DNA of 64,000 nt from Paenibacillus sp. HW567 (GTDB lineage: Bacteria; Bacillota; Bacilli; Paenibacillales; Paenibacillaceae). Shown here piece by piece: positions 44,468 to 52,604 of this stretch (its first letter is position 1; each line of letters opens with the position of its first letter). The stretch covers positions 6,647,286 through 6,711,285 of the forward strand of contig NZ_KB910518.1 in NCBI RefSeq assembly GCF_000374185.1, given 5' to 3'. A program made the position numbers and the translations under genes. The notes under the pieces were generated by a model. It saw only the letters and a program-made list of their open reading frames with translations. It made no database searches and was not told where the DNA came from.

Positions 44468-44698
44468 ATGGTTCGAGAGAACAGCAACAAACCGGAAGAA
44501 GAACAGCAGCAGCCTGTAAGGCGCCGCGGAATCGCCAAGTGGACCATTGTACAGTGGTTTTTGATTCCTTTGCTGCTTGTTGCTGCGCTATCAAGCGGCC
44601 TCGTTATCGGTTATGTAGTATTGGGCAAAAAAGAATTCAGCGATGTGCTTCAGTGGAGTACCTGGAAGCACGTCTACGATTTAGTATTTTCACCATAA
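44468..44698 (+). CDS. EpuA-like small membrane protein
   Basis: The 76-residue protein has a charged N-terminus (Glu/Gln/Arg-rich, about 1-22), the segment WTIVQWFLIPLLLVAALSSG beginning a single membrane helix, and a tail KKEFSDVLQWSTWKHVYDLVF. This layout is that of the EpuA family (often annotated as DNA-directed RNA polymerase subunit beta although it is not a polymerase core subunit). Function is not established. It follows flhP by eight bases. Confidence 0.75.
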   Translation: MVRENSNKPEEEQQQPVRRRGIAKWTIVQWFLIPLLLVAALSSGLVIGYVVLGKKEFSDVLQWSTWKHVYDLVFSP

Positions 44699-44715
44699 TA
44701 TGCAGTAAGTTCATT

Positions 44716-44750
44716 GACTCCCTTGTTGTACAGGGGAGTTTTCTTTTTTA
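44716..44750 (+). terminator. terminator after the flhO-flhP operon
   Basis: ACTCCC (44717-44722) pairs with GGGAGT (44734-44739), followed by TTTTCTTTTTTA. Confidence 0.75.
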
Positions 44751-44766
44751 TACTGGAAAATGTATA

Positions 44767-44997
44767 ATGATGGAGGCCCCTGAGAGCAAAAAGGGCCCTC
44801 TCCGCCATATTGCCGTGTGCGGTGGAGAAAGCCCCTTATCTCAACCTCCACTGCTGCAGGTGGTGAAGGATAATTATAGTTTTTGCCGAAGCTGTCCATA
44901 TTTATGCAGGGCAGCAGAGAATAACGCAGAAATGCAGCACCGGCAGATTGTACAAAGACGCGGTTACATCCGAAAGGAGCTTTGCCACAAATGCTAA
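44767..44997 (+). CDS. possible 76-residue cysteine-rich protein
   Basis: An open frame starts ATG ATG at 44767 and ends seven bases inside fabZ. The product is basic and Cys-rich: VCGG, FCRSCPYLC and a terminal LCHKC, which could bind zinc or another metal. I do not recognise a family. A TATAAT at 44763-44768 overlaps the start codon; if that is the fabZ promoter, the message would begin inside this frame and this gene would need another promoter. No clear ribosome site is seen. It may be a real small gene or only the fabZ leader. Confidence 0.4.
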   Translation: MMEAPESKKGPLRHIAVCGGESPLSQPPLLQVVKDNYSFCRSCPYLCRAAENNAEMQHRQIVQRRGYIRKELCHKC

Positions 44998-45413
44998 ATA
45001 TCAATGAAATTCAAGAAATAATCCCCCATCGGCCTCCATTTCTGCTGGTGGACAAAATTACCGAAATAGAAATGGGCAAACGGGCTGTTGGCATCAAAAA
45101 TGTAACGGTGAATGAACCTTTTTTTGTTGGTCATTTTCCTGGGTTTCCGGTGATGCCCGGCGTACTGATTACCGAAGCGCTGGCTCAGGTTGGAGCTGTG
45201 GCTATTCTCGGTGTGGAAGCCAACAGAGGAAAGATTGGTTTTCTGGCTGGTCTAGACGGATTTCGTTTCCGGGGTCAGGTTGTTCCGGGAGATACGCTTG
45301 TGCTTGAAGTGGAGATTACCCGGCTTAAGGGCAGCATCGGAAAAGGCCAAGCCACCGCTAAGGTAGACGATAAGGTTGTAGCCTCCGGTGAAATTATGTT
45401 CGCGCTCAGCTAG
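44991..45413 (+). CDS. fabZ: 3-hydroxyacyl-ACP dehydratase
   Basis: FabZ removes water from 3-hydroxyacyl-ACP in fatty acid elongation. The 140-residue hot-dog-fold protein has the motif GHFPGFPVMPGVLITEALAQ with catalytic His48 and Glu62. ATG 44991 (MLNINEIQEIIPHRPP) is chosen with AAAGGAG at 44974-44980 as ribosome site; an upstream TTG at 44982 lies too close to it. The position after flhP agrees with B. subtilis. Confidence 0.96.
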   Translation: MLNINEIQEIIPHRPPFLLVDKITEIEMGKRAVGIKNVTVNEPFFVGHFPGFPVMPGVLITEALAQVGAVAILGVEANRGKIGFLAGLDGFRFRGQVVPGDTLVLEVEITRLKGSIGKGQATAKVDDKVVASGEIMFALS

Positions 45414-45462
45414 CACCTGTTATACAATCATATATCATACATGGAGAAGGAGAGATTTTGAT

Positions 45463-47181
45463 ATGACTCAATTAAGCCCAAAAGCCGCAGAAACGCTGTC
45501 ACGCTGGCTGCAGGACCCTTCCGTTGACGAGAACACCAAGGCGGAGCTGAAGCTTCTAGCAAATGAGCCACAGGAGCTGGAAGAACGGTTCTACAGAGAC
45601 TTGGAGTTCGGGACAGGTGGTCTGCGCGGGATTATCGGTGCGGGCAGCAACCGGATCAACCGGTATACGGTAGGCAGAGCGACTCAAGGGTTCGCCAATT
45701 ACATTCTTGAGCAGCATAAGGGAGAAGGCAGACCCTCTGTTGTAATCGCCCATGATTCCCGCCGGTTTTCACCGGAATTCACGCTTGAGGCTGCATTGGT
45801 ATTAGCCGGAAACGGTATTGAGGCTCATTTGTTCCACTCCTTGCGTTCTACTCCGCAGTTGTCCTTTACGGTCCGTCACCTGAAGGCTACGGGCGGCGTG
45901 GTTATAACCGCAAGCCATAATCCTCCTGAATATAACGGCTACAAAGTATATAATTCCGAGGGTGGACAACTGGTTCCGCATGAAGCGGAGAAGGTGATCT
46001 CCCATATATTGGAGGTTGATTCCTTCAATGGAGTGAAACGTATTTCCCGTGAAGAAGCAGAGTCTAAGGGACTGCTCCATTGGTTGGGCGATAAAGAGGA
46101 TGAAGCTTTTACAGATACTGTGGCGGCTGTCAGTGTCGGACGCGAGGAGATCGCTTCTACCCTTGGACGTGATTTCAAAATTGTCTATACCCCGCTGCAC
46201 GGGACAGGGAATTTACCGGTCCGCAGTGTGTTGAAGAAAATCGGGTTCACTCATGTTCATGTTGTACCGCAGCAGGAGCTGCCGGATTCTGAATTCTCCA
46301 CAGTGAAATCCCCGAATCCCGAAGAGCGCGAAGCTTTTACCATCGCAATGAAGCTTGGGGAGGAGCTGGGTGCTGATCTGCTGATTGGTACAGACCCTGA
46401 CGCAGACCGCATGGGCGCTGTTGTGCGCGACAATGAGGGCAAGTTCGTGGTGCTGTCCGGCAATCAATCCGGCGCGCTAATGATTCACTACTACCTGAGC
46501 CGTCTGCAGGAACAGGGCAAGCTGCCGAGCAACGGAGCTGTTGTCAAAACCATTGTGACAAGCGAGATGGGAGCGGCTGTAGCAGAGCATTATGGCGCTA
46601 CTGTATTTAATACATTGACCGGCTTCAAATATATCGGGGAAAAAATGACTCAATTCCAGCAGTCCGGTGAATACACGTATCTGTTCGGCTATGAAGAGAG
46701 CTATGGTTACCTTGCCGGTAATTATGCCCGTGACAAGGATGCCGTGCTTGCTTCCATGTTGATTGCCGAAGCGGGAGCTTACTACAAGGCACAAGGCAAA
46801 ACGCTGTATGATGTGCTTCAGGAGCTGTACGAGCAATTCGGCTATTTTCTGGAAAGTCTGGAATCACGCACTCTGAAGGGGAAAGATGGCGTAGCGCAAA
46901 TTCAGGGGATCATGAGCGACTGGCGCAGCAACCCTCCGCGGGAGATTGCCGGAGCCGCTGTGAGTGAGATTCTGGATTATTCGCTAGGGTTAAACGGTCT
47001 GCCTAAGGAGAATGTGCTGAAATATTTGTTGTCTGACGGGTCATGGTTTTGCCTCCGCCCATCGGGTACAGAACCAAAAATCAAAGTATATTTCGCGGTA
47101 CGCGGAGAATCCCTCCAGAATGCCAAAGACAAGGTTATAGCGCTCACACAGCAGGTTATGGCGCGTGTCGACGGGAAATAA
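45463..47181 (+). CDS. pgcA: alpha-phosphoglucomutase / phosphosugar mutase
   Basis: The 572-residue enzyme of the alpha-D-phosphohexomutase family interconverts sugar 1- and 6-phosphates, feeding UDP-glucose and wall polymers. It has FGTGGLRGIIGAG near the start, the phosphoserine loop TASHNPPEYNG with Ser151, the metal loop GTDPDADRMG and the phosphate site RPSGTEPK near the end. GGAGAAGGAGAG precedes ATG 45463; an in-frame upstream ATG at 45388 lies inside fabZ. The length fits PgcA-type enzymes. Confidence 0.9.
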   Translation: MTQLSPKAAETLSRWLQDPSVDENTKAELKLLANEPQELEERFYRDLEFGTGGLRGIIGAGSNRINRYTVGRATQGFANYILEQHKGEGRPSVVIAHDSRRFSPEFTLEAALVLAGNGIEAHLFHSLRSTPQLSFTVRHLKATGGVVITASHNPPEYNGYKVYNSEGGQLVPHEAEKVISHILEVDSFNGVKRISREEAESKGLLHWLGDKEDEAFTDTVAAVSVGREEIASTLGRDFKIVYTPLHGTGNLPVRSVLKKIGFTHVHVVPQQELPDSEFSTVKSPNPEEREAFTIAMKLGEELGADLLIGTDPDADRMGAVVRDNEGKFVVLSGNQSGALMIHYYLSRLQEQGKLPSNGAVVKTIVTSEMGAAVAEHYGATVFNTLTGFKYIGEKMTQFQQSGEYTYLFGYEESYGYLAGNYARDKDAVLASMLIAEAGAYYKAQGKTLYDVLQELYEQFGYFLESLESRTLKGKDGVAQIQGIMSDWRSNPPREIAGAAVSEILDYSLGLNGLPKENVLKYLLSDGSWFCLRPSGTEPKIKVYFAVRGESLQNAKDKVIALTQQVMARVDGK

Positions 47182-47196
47182 TACAAGTTATTAAGC

Positions 47197-47251
47197 CTCA
47201 CAAGAAACGGATACAGTCTCTTATTAGGACGTGCATCCGTTTCTTCGTGAG
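47197..47251 (+). repeat. long inverted repeat after the mutase gene
   Basis: CTCACAAGAAACGGAT (47197-47212) pairs with ATCCGTTTCTTCGTGAG (47235-47251), with one unpaired or bulged base, around a 22-base loop. It has no T-run after it. It lies between pgcA and the next ribosome site and may stop transcription or protect a 3' end. Confidence 0.7.
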
Positions 47252-47286
47252 TCAGCAAGCTGATGTAATAGAGGAGGTACTTTTGG

Positions 47287-49326
47287 GTGCAGCAGAAATG
47301 GCAACGTTGGAATATAGCTTCGCGGAAGTGGTTGTGGATTATTGTGGTGATCGGTGTGATTGCCGCATTGCCGGTTGTCTATGATCGTCTGCAAACGGAG
47401 AAATCTTCCAAGACGATTGAATTTGTTTTTGATTACCGTGACCTGGTGGATGCAGCAAGCTACCGGGCGAATCCGCAGGATTACATCTCCCAGCAGCTTG
47501 ACCGGTTAAAGGCTGCCGGAGTGCAGAGCATGGCAATTTATGAGAACACTCTGGATGATTACCGCAAAGCCCGGCGGTTGATGATGTGGGGGGCGACGGA
47601 TATCGCCAACCTGACGGATTCTGTGATTCCTGAGAACGAGAATTATACGTATATTCTTTTTACCAGTCCCAAAAATAACGAGGTGCTTGCACCGATAATC
47701 CGTGATGCCTTCAGCGGCATGGGAATTGCAACGGAAGACTGGAGCTTCCGCGGGCAACAGGGAATCATTGTAAAAACTCCGTTGGAGGATGCCACACTGA
47801 AGCCGCTTCAGCCGGACCCGTTTACGCTGGAGATGCTGCATGGAAAAGGCTTCAGCATCGTTCCCCGTCTTGTCGACTCCTTGCCGTACAATGAGGCTGC
47901 GGTTACCAAGCTTCTCGACCGCTATGAAGAGCTGGGCGTCAAACGTATTCTTTTTGAAGGCGAGTCCGTTAAAGGATTTAATGATGACGTCGATCAAGGC
48001 AGCATCACCGCATTTGGCAAACTTCTTAAAGAGCGCGGAATTGGCATTGCTACGATTGAGAATATTAAAGTACAGCAAAAAGGCTTTAATAAGCTGGCCT
48101 ACCAACTGGATTATAATGTAGCAAGGCTATATTCGCTCAGCGAAGGCGACTCCGGTTTATCTCCGGAAACGATAGCCGACCGCTTTGCGCTTGCCACCAA
48201 GGACCGCAATATCCGCATGATTTATCTCAATACAATTCCGTCGCGGGACACCACCAAGGCACAGATTACCGATACGCTGGATAACCTCGTAACCAGTCTG
48301 AGCGAGCCTGGCGGGGCAGTTGACAAGATTAAGGATAACGGGTTCACTTTAGGACAAGCCACCGCCTTCGACGTAGTGGATTCTTCTTATCAGCGGTACT
48401 TCAAGCTGGTTGCTGTTATTGGCGCTGTTGCTATGATAGCCTTGCTTGTTTCTTATTTCATTCCGCTGCTTACTTTTCCGGCCTTTGCGTTTGGTCTTGC
48501 GGGTAGCGCGGGACTGATGCTGGTTAAGCCAGCGCTTTTCGAGCAGGCCTTGGCGCTTGCTGTGGCCATTAGTGCGCCTACTGTTGCAACTGTGCTGGCC
48601 GTCCGGAAAATTAATGAAATGGGACCTCCGGTGCGTGGCAACGCGCTGACCTACACAGTTATGGGGACACGCCGCCGGCTGGTGCACAGCCTTGTGCTGT
48701 TTATCAAGACAGCGGTAATCTCGCTCAGTGCCGTACCTTTTGTGATTGCGCTGTTGAACAACATCACCTACAGCCTGGTGCTTACTCAGTTCCGGGGGGT
48801 AAGTCTGCTGCACTTAGCGCCAATTGCGTTGACTGCACTGTATGTGCTTTTGTACCGTGGGGAGTTTGCGTTTAACAAGACCGGCAAGCTGCTGCGCACT
48901 CCTATTACACTGGCTTGGGTAATCGCCGCCGGTATCGTGGGGATTCTGGGCATGTACTATTTGAGCCGTACCGGCAATGGCGGTAATGTAAGCTCGCTGG
49001 AAATGTCATTCCGCACCTTCCTGGAAAATACTGCCGGAGTCCGGCCACGCAATAAAGAATTCCTTTTGGCGCACCCGCTGTTTATCTTGGGAGCCTTTAT
49101 GGCCTACAAATACAGAAATGCGGCCTTCATCATGATTATCGCGGTTATTGGCCAGCTTTCGATGATAGATACCTTTGCGCATATTCATTCTCCGATTCTG
49201 ATTTCGCTTGTTCGCGGTTTGTTGGGTCTGAGCCTGGGGCTGATCATTGGTGTCATCGCCGTGGGTGTATGGCAGCTTGTGGAAGGATGTTGGAAACGAT
49301 GGTCGCCTCAGCTCAAAAAATTATAA
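47287..49326 (+). CDS. DUF5693-like multi-pass membrane protein
   Basis: The 679-residue protein has an N-terminal membrane helix (about 16-30), a large external domain to about residue 365 (beginning TIEFVFDYRDLVDAA) and about seven to nine further helices to the end. The N-terminal part and the neighbour csaB fit the DUF5693 family, of unknown function. GTG 47287 with GAGGAGGT at 47271-47278 is chosen. It overlaps csaB by 28 bases. Given the neighbours, a role in secondary wall polymer export or assembly is plausible but not shown. Confidence 0.75.
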   Translation: MQQKWQRWNIASRKWLWIIVVIGVIAALPVVYDRLQTEKSSKTIEFVFDYRDLVDAASYRANPQDYISQQLDRLKAAGVQSMAIYENTLDDYRKARRLMMWGATDIANLTDSVIPENENYTYILFTSPKNNEVLAPIIRDAFSGMGIATEDWSFRGQQGIIVKTPLEDATLKPLQPDPFTLEMLHGKGFSIVPRLVDSLPYNEAAVTKLLDRYEELGVKRILFEGESVKGFNDDVDQGSITAFGKLLKERGIGIATIENIKVQQKGFNKLAYQLDYNVARLYSLSEGDSGLSPETIADRFALATKDRNIRMIYLNTIPSRDTTKAQITDTLDNLVTSLSEPGGAVDKIKDNGFTLGQATAFDVVDSSYQRYFKLVAVIGAVAMIALLVSYFIPLLTFPAFAFGLAGSAGLMLVKPALFEQALALAVAISAPTVATVLAVRKINEMGPPVRGNALTYTVMGTRRRLVHSLVLFIKTAVISLSAVPFVIALLNNITYSLVLTQFRGVSLLHLAPIALTALYVLLYRGEFAFNKTGKLLRTPITLAWVIAAGIVGILGMYYLSRTGNGGNVSSLEMSFRTFLENTAGVRPRNKEFLLAHPLFILGAFMAYKYRNAAFIMIIAVIGQLSMIDTFAHIHSPILISLVRGLLGLSLGLIIGVIAVGVWQLVEGCWKRWSPQLKKL

Positions 49327-50438
49327 TTTCCGGCTATTATGGCTTCCGCAACAGCGGCGATGAGGCAGTGCTGCAGTCCATTCTGAGTGCATTGCAGAAG
49401 CATTCGCAGGCTGCGGGTATAAAGGTTGAACCCGTTGTATTATCCATAGATCCAGAGTGGACCACTGCAACTTACGGCGTGAAGGCCGTTCATCGAATGA
49501 AGCTCGGCGAGGTGCGAAGTGCAATCAAGAACAGCGCGGGTCTGATCAGCGGCGGAGGAAGCCTGCTGCAAGATGTAACAGGCAGCAAAAGCATCCCGTA
49601 CTACCTGGGCATCATCAAGCTTGCCCAGTGGCTGGGCAAGCCAACCTTTATTTATGCCCAAGGGATAGGCCCGGTTAACCGCAAGCTTTTTCACCCATTG
49701 ATCAAGTCCGTGTTTCGCAAATGTGCCTATGTATCTGTGCGGGACGAGCAGTCCCGCCGGCTACTTCAATCTATGGGGCTAAACGGAGACCAAGTTGAAG
49801 TTGTTCCTGATCCGGTTATGGGCTTGAACCTGCCGGAAGACAGCAAGGATTACAGCCGGATAACTGACCTGGAAAGCCGGGCTCAGCAAACAGTCGGCAT
49901 ATCAGTGCGTTTCTGGGAACAGTCCCGTAAGGAGCTGGATGCTCTGGCCGCAGGGTTGCTAAAGGCGTGTGCACAATTGCCGCTTCATCTGCGTTTTCTG
50001 CCTTTTCACCATCCCTCAGATAATGAAGCCTCCCGCTATATGATGCTGAAGCTGGAGGAGGAAATATCTGGACTTGGCGGGACGGTCAGTATTTGTGAGG
50101 ATGCTCTTCATCCGCAGCAGATGCTTCGTGAGGTAGGGCAATGTGATGTATTGATTGGGATGCGCCTGCATAGCCTGATCTATGCCGCAGGAAGACGAGT
50201 TCCCCTCATCGGCATTTCTTATGACCCGAAGATTGATCATTTTCTGGAGCGGGTTGGCTGCCAGCCCATCGGTTCAACTGCTGCCCTGGACAGCAATAGA
50301 GTTGCCGCCGAGGTTGTTCAGCTTTTGGAGTCGGGCGAAGAATGGAAACGTAAGCGGGAGCCGCAGATTGCTTCCTTGGTCCAAGAGGCTGAGGCTCCGG
50401 CCCGTCAGATTATTGAATATTTCCGCCGTAAAGGGTGA
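49299..50438 (+). CDS. csaB: polysaccharide pyruvyl transferase CsaB
   Basis: CsaB adds ketal pyruvate to the secondary wall polymer, making the ligand that SLH domains bind. The 379-residue protein has KIIISGYYGFRNSGDEAVLQ at its start, GGGSLLQD, and a GT-B-like C-terminal half with IGMRLHSLIYA and PLIGISYDPKI. ATG 49299 is preferred because it gives the usual family N-terminus; ATG 49269 and 49287 are possible. The SLH proteins downstream at 52605 and 57599 are its logical clients. Confidence 0.92.
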   Translation: MVASAQKIIISGYYGFRNSGDEAVLQSILSALQKHSQAAGIKVEPVVLSIDPEWTTATYGVKAVHRMKLGEVRSAIKNSAGLISGGGSLLQDVTGSKSIPYYLGIIKLAQWLGKPTFIYAQGIGPVNRKLFHPLIKSVFRKCAYVSVRDEQSRRLLQSMGLNGDQVEVVPDPVMGLNLPEDSKDYSRITDLESRAQQTVGISVRFWEQSRKELDALAAGLLKACAQLPLHLRFLPFHHPSDNEASRYMMLKLEEEISGLGGTVSICEDALHPQQMLREVGQCDVLIGMRLHSLIYAAGRRVPLIGISYDPKIDHFLERVGCQPIGSTAALDSNRVAAEVVQLLESGEEWKRKREPQIASLVQEAEAPARQIIEYFRRKG

Positions 50439-50445
50439 TTGATAA

Positions 50446-51201
50446 GTGAAAGCAGATAGTAAGATACCCACTGTGCCAATCTTTGGCATCCGGGTATCCA
50501 AAGTCGATATGAAAGCCACTGTCTCCTATTTGACGGAAGCAGTAAGAAACCGTGAGCCGCATCAGGTGATTACAGCCAATCCGATTATGGTTATGACCGC
50601 TCTGGATAACCCCGCTTATATGGAAATTATGAAGTCGGCGGAGCTGGTGGTGCCGGATGGAACTGGGGTTGTATGGGCAGCAGAGTATTGCCATGAGCCT
50701 GTGGCTGAACGTGTTGCAGGCTTTGATCTTTTACATGAATTGCTGCATCAAGGCGAAAGCTACAACTGGAAGGTATATCTGCTGGGTTCTACACCTGAAG
50801 TGATTGGTGAGACGGCCACCCGCCTGCAATCTCAGTATCCGGGTATCATTATCGCAGGGTATCATGACGGATTTTTTGGACCGGAAGCAGATGAAGAAAT
50901 CTTGAATACGATTAACCAGGCTCAGCCTGATCTGCTCTTTGTCGCCAGAGGGGCCGACAGCCAGGAACCTTGGATTGCCAAATATAAATCCCGGCTGAAC
51001 ATTCCGGTTATGATGGGCGTTGGCGGAAGCTTTGATGTAATCTCGGGCAAGAGCCGCCGGGCGCCAAAAGCCTTCCAAAAACTCCGTGCAGAATGGTTAT
51101 ACCGTCTTCTCAAGGAACCTACCCGGTACAAAAGAATGCTTGCGCTGCCGAAATTCGCAGTAAAAGTGCTGCGTGAGAAAGATAAAGTGACAAAAGTTTA
51201 G
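50446..51201 (+). CDS. tagA: WecG/TagA/CpsF-family glycosyltransferase
   Basis: The 251-residue protein transfers an N-acetylmannosamine-type sugar onto the lipid-linked GlcNAc that starts wall polymers. Family motifs are VITANPIMVMTA, LVVPDGTGVVWA, GSTPEV, and VARGADSQEPWI followed by GVGGSFDVISG. GTG 50446 follows AAGGGTGAT. It is seven bases after csaB and precedes the TagO-type gene, so these three genes likely build and modify the same polymer. Confidence 0.9.
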   Translation: MKADSKIPTVPIFGIRVSKVDMKATVSYLTEAVRNREPHQVITANPIMVMTALDNPAYMEIMKSAELVVPDGTGVVWAAEYCHEPVAERVAGFDLLHELLHQGESYNWKVYLLGSTPEVIGETATRLQSQYPGIIIAGYHDGFFGPEADEEILNTINQAQPDLLFVARGADSQEPWIAKYKSRLNIPVMMGVGGSFDVISGKSRRAPKAFQKLRAEWLYRLLKEPTRYKRMLALPKFAVKVLREKDKVTKV

Positions 51202-51252
51202 TGAAATACAGATATTTACCGTGAAAATCCCTTCAGCAGCCTAAAAACGGAA

Positions 51253-51282
51253 TTGGAATTTGTTTTTACTTCAGCGTATAAT
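51253..51282 (+). promoter_or_regulatory. candidate sigma-A promoter of the TagO-type gene
   Basis: TTGGAA (51253-51258) and a perfect TATAAT (51277-51282) with 18-base spacing lie 36 bases before the start codon. Prediction by eye. Confidence 0.55.
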
Positions 51283-51317
51283 TCAATGCGGTAGAGAAAT
51301 GGGGGTCGACTGATCAA

Positions 51318-52445
51318 ATGCTTATCATATACATCGCCGGATTTATTGTGTGCATGGGACTTGCACTGCTTTTGACACCAGTGGTGAAGAAATTCGCTAT
51401 CAGGATTGGTGCGACAGATGTGCCGAATGCCCGTAAAGTGCATACGAAAATTATGCCCCGCCTTGGCGGATTAGGTATTTTCCTGGCGTTTGTGCTCGGC
51501 CTGCTTGCCGTATTGCCAATCATTCCTTACGAGTTCACTACGCGAGAGGCTAATTTCATCAAAGCACTGCTGTCAGGCGGCGGACTGATCGTTCTTATCG
51601 GCGGGCTGGATGACCGGTTCGAGCTTTCGGCAAAGGTGAAATTGGTAGGCCAGATTGCTGCAGCCTGTATCGTTGTTTTCGGATTCGGGATTACCGTTGA
51701 TTTCGTTAACATTCCATTTCATAATACGTACTCCTCTTTGGAGAGCTGGATTGCCATTCCGCTGACTATCTTCTGGATTGTCGGTGTTACGAATGCCGTT
51801 AACCTGATTGACGGGTTGGACGGGCTTGCTGCGGGTGTGTCCGGTATAGCAATTGCTACAATTGCAGTAATGGCATTTTTGATGGGCAACACTATGGTTG
51901 CACTTCTTTGTCTGCTGCTGCTGGGCAGTATTTTAGGCTTCTTGTTCTTTAACTTTCATCCCGCCAAAATATTTATGGGCGACACCGGCTCGTTATTCTT
52001 GGGCTTCTGCTTAGCACTGCTTGCACTGCTTGGATTCAAGCAAATTGCAGTTGTATCGTTTATAACACCACTTTTAATTATCGGAGTTCCGTTATCGGAC
52101 ACCTTTTTTGCCATCATCCGGCGGAAGCTGCAGAAGAAACCGATTTTTGCCCCGGATAAAGGTCATCTGCATCACTGTCTGCGCGAGCTTGGCTTTAGCC
52201 ACCGCCAGACGGTGCTGATCATTTACGGTATTGCCGCTTTCTTTGGAGTACTCGCTGTTATTCAGACGTCTGCGTCTCTGAACGAAGCGAACTGGGTTAC
52301 CTTCGTAGTAATTTGCGTAATGCTCTTCTTTCTGCAGATTGGGGCAGAGATCACTGGAGTCATCAGCAAGACCAAACGTCCTGTGCTGGACTTCCTCTTA
52401 AGAATGCGAGTGAAGCTCAGTCCGGAGCGCGGTTCCAAATCGTAA
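51318..52445 (+). CDS. tagO: undecaprenyl-phosphate GlcNAc-1-phosphate transferase, TagO/WecA type
   Basis: The 375-residue membrane enzyme starts lipid-linked wall polymers by moving GlcNAc-1-phosphate to undecaprenyl phosphate. About ten hydrophobic helices are visible with MraY/WecA motifs: GGLDDR, VGVTNAVNLIDGLDGLAAG, and FMGDTGSLFLGF, followed by the HLHH loop (KGHLHHCLRELG). GGGGGT precedes ATG 51318. A TagO role fits the neighbouring tagA. Confidence 0.9.
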   Translation: MLIIYIAGFIVCMGLALLLTPVVKKFAIRIGATDVPNARKVHTKIMPRLGGLGIFLAFVLGLLAVLPIIPYEFTTREANFIKALLSGGGLIVLIGGLDDRFELSAKVKLVGQIAAACIVVFGFGITVDFVNIPFHNTYSSLESWIAIPLTIFWIVGVTNAVNLIDGLDGLAAGVSGIAIATIAVMAFLMGNTMVALLCLLLLGSILGFLFFNFHPAKIFMGDTGSLFLGFCLALLALLGFKQIAVVSFITPLLIIGVPLSDTFFAIIRRKLQKKPIFAPDKGHLHHCLRELGFSHRQTVLIIYGIAAFFGVLAVIQTSASLNEANWVTFVVICVMLFFLQIGAEITGVISKTKRPVLDFLLRMRVKLSPERGSKS

Positions 52446-52488
52446 CAGCTATAATTGACATCATGCTATTATCTTCCTTCTCTGACAG

Positions 52489-52520
52489 AACTCATCCTTT
52501 TAAGGATGGGTTTTTTGCTT
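52489..52520 (+). terminator. terminator after tagO
   Basis: AACTCATCC (52489-52497) pairs with GGATGGGTT (52504-52512, wobble included), followed by TTTTTGCTTTTTTT. Confidence 0.85.
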
Positions 52521-52604
52521 TTTTTCTAAAAAATTCTGTAGCAATGACCGATAAAGAACAGAGTGAAGAATAACGAAATATGTACTCAAAGGAGAGATAT
52601 ACAC

